Source: Acidobacteriota bacterium
GTDB taxonomy: Bacteria; Acidobacteriota; Terriglobia; Terriglobales; Acidobacteriaceae
Direction of reading: 5' to 3'
NCBI GenBank assembly: GCA_021799405.1
Contig: JAJZAL010000117.1
Coordinates: 1 to 15,862 of the forward strand
DNA length: 15,862 nt
The notes beneath the pieces are model-generated. The model saw nothing but the letters and a program-made list of their open reading frames with translations. It did not search any database and was not told where the DNA came from. The position numbers and the translations under genes are program-made. Positions 14,485-15,862 of this stretch are shown here, piece by piece; within the stretch, counting starts at the first letter, position 1; every line of letters begins with the position of its first letter.

Positions 14485-15862
14485 ATGAAACATCTATATA
14501 AGATGGTCAGCAATCGAGCCGTATGGATGACCGCTCTGATGCTGGCCGTGTTTGCGGCCATGACCGCCGTCGGAGCCTATGCGCAGGCTGACAATGGCAA
14601 CATCGTCGGGACGGTGACCGATCAGACGGGCGCCGTGATTCCGAATGCGAGCATTACGGTGACGAACGTGGACACCGGGTTGAAGTTCGAGGCCAAGTCG
14701 AACAACTCCGGTGAGTTTCAGGTATTTGCGGTGCCTCGCGGCAACTACCGGGCGCAGGTTGCCGCGCAGGGATTCCAAAGCCAGACAACCACTTTTGAAG
14801 TCACGGTCGCCTCGACGCAGACATTGATCTTCAAGCTGGCGCCGGGAGCCGTCACCACGACGGTGAAAGTCACCAGCGCAGCTCCCCTGATGAACACCAG
14901 CAACGGTACGATCGGCGCCACGATCCGGGGACAACAGGTCACACAGCTTCCGTTGAACGGGCGCAACTTTACGGGTCTGGCGCTGCTGACGCCGGGTGTG
15001 ACGCGCGGCGCTTATGGCAACGCACAGAGCGGCGTGAATGGGAACGCGGAGACCTTTCGACAAAACGAAAGCGGCGGCGGTGCGCTGTCGGTGAACGGAC
15101 TTCGTCCGACCGCCAACAATTACCTGCTGGACGGCCTGGATAACAACGACTCGCTGCTGAATACGCTGCTGATCTTCCCCAACATTGATGCGACGCAGGA
15201 ATTCAAGGTGGACACGAGCGTCGCGCCCGCGCAATACGGCCGCGCCGGCGGCGCGATTGTGGCGGCATCGATCAAGAGCGGGACCAACGAGTATCACGGG
15301 TCGGCGTTCTGGTTCTATCGCAGCGGCAAATTCGACGCGAATCCGAGCTACCGATTCCTGGGAGCGTCGGCCAGCCCGAATCCTCCCTTCAACCGCAATC
15401 AGCCGGGTTTCTCGATCGGCGGACCTTTCATTAAGAACAAGCTGTTCGGGTTTGGCGACTACCAGGCCTTCCGCGAGAATCTGCCTCAGAATCCTTACTT
15501 TGTCACAGTGCCGACGGCTTTGATGCGGCAGGGCAACTTCGAGGAATATCTGAACAATCCGGATGTGGAAAACCAGTTTACAGAGCCTTACTGCCTGATT
15601 CACCAGGGCGTGACGAATTATCAGAAGAACGGGCAGCTCTATGATCCACAGACCTGCCAGCCGATTCAGAATGACAATCCAGCCGCAGCGGGGATTCCGT
15701 TAAACAAGGCGGCGCTGAACTACTTCAATGCGTACCCGACGCCGAGCCGCGCGGGCGTCATCAACAACTTCCTGACGCACAAGCAGGAGTATGTTCACTA
15801 CAACACCTTCGATGTGCGTTTTGATTGGAATGCGACGTCGAAGGACAGGGCTTTCGTTCGCT
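14485..15862 (+). CDS. Oar-like TonB-dependent receptor (5' part)
   Basis: The gene runs off the window; 459 full codons are visible of a protein usually around 1000-1200 residues. A signal peptide covers 1-34 (hydrophobic core MTALMLAVFAAMTAVGAYA). A carboxypeptidase-regulatory-like beta-sandwich follows at about 38-118 (GNIVGTVTDQTGAVIPNASI). The TonB plug lies at about 125-270, with QLPLNGRNF (154-162), YLLDGLDNND (213-222) and YGRAGGAIV (251-259), and the barrel strands begin after it. Such Oar-like outer-membrane proteins are abundant in acidobacteria and thought to import large substrates, often glycans. GGGAGG (14475-14480) is 4 bases before the ATG. TTGACG (14306-14311) may be its -35 box, but no good -10 pairs with it. 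Confidence 0.92.
   Translation, partial: MKHLYKMVSNRAVWMTALMLAVFAAMTAVGAYAQADNGNIVGTVTDQTGAVIPNASITVTNVDTGLKFEAKSNNSGEFQVFAVPRGNYRAQVAAQGFQSQTTTFEVTVASTQTLIFKLAPGAVTTTVKVTSAAPLMNTSNGTIGATIRGQQVTQLPLNGRNFTGLALLTPGVTRGAYGNAQSGVNGNAETFRQNESGGGALSVNGLRPTANNYLLDGLDNNDSLLNTLLIFPNIDATQEFKVDTSVAPAQYGRAGGAIVAASIKSGTNEYHGSAFWFYRSGKFDANPSYRFLGASASPNPPFNRNQPGFSIGGPFIKNKLFGFGDYQAFRENLPQNPYFVTVPTALMRQGNFEEYLNNPDVENQFTEPYCLIHQGVTNYQKNGQLYDPQTCQPIQNDNPAAAGIPLNKAALNYFNAYPTPSRAGVINNFLTHKQEYVHYNTFDVRFDWNATSKDRAFVR

Noticed and set aside
14494..15603. Long minus-strand frame opposite the Oar-like receptor
   Set aside because: It is Arg/Val-rich with no motif, and the plus strand gives an unmistakable receptor N-terminus.

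Overview
The window looks like chromosomal DNA of an acidobacterium (Terriglobia/Acidobacteriaceae type). I infer this from gene content: a secreted Oar-type TonB-dependent receptor with an N-terminal carboxypeptidase-regulatory domain, a winged-helix/transmembrane/PD40-propeller regulator, a Tat-exported GH2 enzyme, and small secreted Ala/Gly-rich proteins. GC content is moderately high. I see no insertion sequence, phage gene or CRISPR array.

Layout. Bases 1-128 hold nested inverted repeats. Three small secreted proteins follow on the minus strand: two paralogues sharing a domain of about 85 residues (129-1118 and 1346-2086), with a clear terminator between them, then a DUF3617-type protein (2193-2648). 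On the plus strand, 2889-3450 holds gene remains: the two ends of a 6-phosphofructokinase with the middle missing, then the N-terminal part of a GntR regulator broken by a stop. An apparently intact but catalytically atypical M24-family protein follows (3525-4649). It converges on a GH2 glycoside hydrolase (4674-7091, minus), which starts with TTG and carries a twin-arginine signal.

Next come a possible 36-residue ORF, a hairpin, and ccmF, the cytochrome c haem lyase subunit (7422-9470, minus). About 720 bases without a recognisable gene lead to tRNA-Leu(CAG) (10194-10280, minus) with its own promoter. A small protein resembling the histidine-kinase dimerisation helix (10383-10658, plus), a cluster of DnaA-box-like 9-mers, and osmC with its terminator (10802-11291, minus) follow. 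Divergent from osmC is a small Cys-rich zinc-ribbon protein (11334-11624), followed by what looks like a second, broken zinc-ribbon gene. The right end is a divergent pair: the winged-helix/propeller regulator (11980-14226, minus) and the Oar-like receptor (14485 to past the window end, plus).

How they fit together. The GH2 enzyme and the Oar-like receptor suggest polysaccharide or glycoside use. The PFK, GntR and M24 set looks like a former sugar-metabolism operon in decay. CcmF and OsmC are household functions (cytochrome c maturation, peroxide defence). I did not find a convincing new multi-gene system. The items most worth a second look are the decayed operon with its surviving non-canonical M24 protein, the tandem secreted paralogues, the stand-alone kinase-dimerisation-like protein and the DnaA-box-like cluster.
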